From Chloroflexota bacterium (lineage in GTDB: Bacteria; Chloroflexota; Limnocylindria; Limnocylindrales; CSP1-4), in the NCBI GenBank assembly GCA_013696275.1, contig JACCYW010000396.1:1-6038 (forward strand): 6,038 nt of DNA, written 5' to 3'. Below are positions 5,636 through 6,038 of this stretch, piece by piece. Under the pieces are notes generated by a model, which was not told the DNA's origin, ran no database searches, and saw nothing but the letters and a program-made list of their open reading frames with translations. Position 1 is the first letter of the stretch; each line of letters begins with the position of its first letter. A program made the position numbers and the translations under genes.

Positions 5636-6038
5636 TCACTCGCCGCTGATCCGCTGCGCGTTCTCGCGAACGTCGTCCATGGTGCCGGCCAGGAAGAAGG
5701 CCTGCTCCGGCAGGTCGTCGCCCTTGCCCTCCAGGATCTCCTTGAAGGAGGCGACGGTGTCCTTCAACGACACGTAGCGGCCCTCCCGTCCGGTGAAGAC
5801 CTCGGCCACGAACATCGGCTGGCTCATGAAGCGCTGCAAGCGCCTGGCCCGGGCGACGGTCTGCTTCTGCTCCTCTGAGAGTTCGTCGATGCCCAGGATG
5901 GCGATGATGTCCTGGAGGTCGCGGTAGCTCTGGAGGATGCGCTGCGTCTCGCGCGCCACGTCGTAGTGCTCCTGCCCGACGACGGTCGGGGACAGGACGG
6001 TCGAGGTCGAGGTCAGCGGGTCGACTGCCGGGTAGATC
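5636..6038 (-). CDS. atpD: F1Fo ATP synthase beta subunit, C-terminal 133 residues
   Basis: The catalytic beta subunit of F1; the start and the Walker motifs lie beyond the right edge. The visible part begins IYPAVDPLTSTSTVLSPTVV, continues with GQEHYDVARETQRILQ and runs to a TGA at 5638-5636. The DELSEED-loop region (DIIAILGIDELSEEQ, 43-57 of the fragment), ARARRLQRFMSQPMFVAEVF (62-81), TGREGRYVSLKDT and LPEQAFFLAG match the C-terminal helical domain of bacterial beta subunits almost word for word. This domain contacts gamma and, in the inhibited state, the epsilon C-terminal helices. The seventh residue of the DELSEED motif is Gln (codon 5869-5867) instead of Asp. The C-terminus (DDVRENAQRISGE) is of normal length. 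Confidence 0.97.
   Translation of the reverse strand, partial: IYPAVDPLTSTSTVLSPTVVGQEHYDVARETQRILQSYRDLQDIIAILGIDELSEEQKQTVARARRLQRFMSQPMFVAEVFTGREGRYVSLKDTVASFKEILEGKGDDLPEQAFFLAGTMDDVRENAQRISGE

Overview
The window reads as a high-G+C bacterial chromosome segment, and every gene I can support lies on the minus strand. From right to left, in the direction of transcription, it holds: the 3' end of atpD (F1-ATPase beta); a repeat-rich spacer of about 410 bp; atpC (F1 epsilon); murA; an mreB/mbl-type actin gene; a PHP-fold metallohydrolase gene; a membrane-protein gene of the lysylphosphatidylglycerol synthase TM (UPF0104) family; and, after a 185-bp gap, the 5' part of an unrecognised gene for a probable secreted protein that runs off the left edge.

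The organism cannot be named from the sequence alone. High G+C, the order atpD-atpC-murA-mbl-like gene (known from Bacillus, where atpC, murAA and mbl sit in one neighbourhood) and a MurA with Asp at the catalytic Cys position suggest a high-G+C member of the Terrabacteria side of the tree. Chloroflexota is my best guess, with Actinomycetota-like lineages as the alternative. This is inference.

The block from atpC to the UPF0104 gene looks like one transcription unit: gaps are 9, 12 and 5 nt, and the last pair overlaps by a GTGA. The theme is energy plus envelope. ATP synthase parts are followed by the first committed enzyme of peptidoglycan synthesis (MurA), the filament that places wall synthesis (MreB/Mbl), a probable phosphoesterase and a probable lipid-handling membrane protein. 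The last two have no certain substrate.

Two stretches stand out. The atpD-atpC spacer holds two unrelated 18-bp tandem repeats and a third GC-rich repeat between them, and one open frame fills it exactly. At the left end, a strong Shine-Dalgarno, a GTG start and a signal-peptide-like N-terminus run into a TGA after 20 codons, while a convincing extracellular Cys/Trp-rich protein continues in the +1 frame. Both are set out as findings. I see no RNA gene, insertion sequence or CRISPR array.
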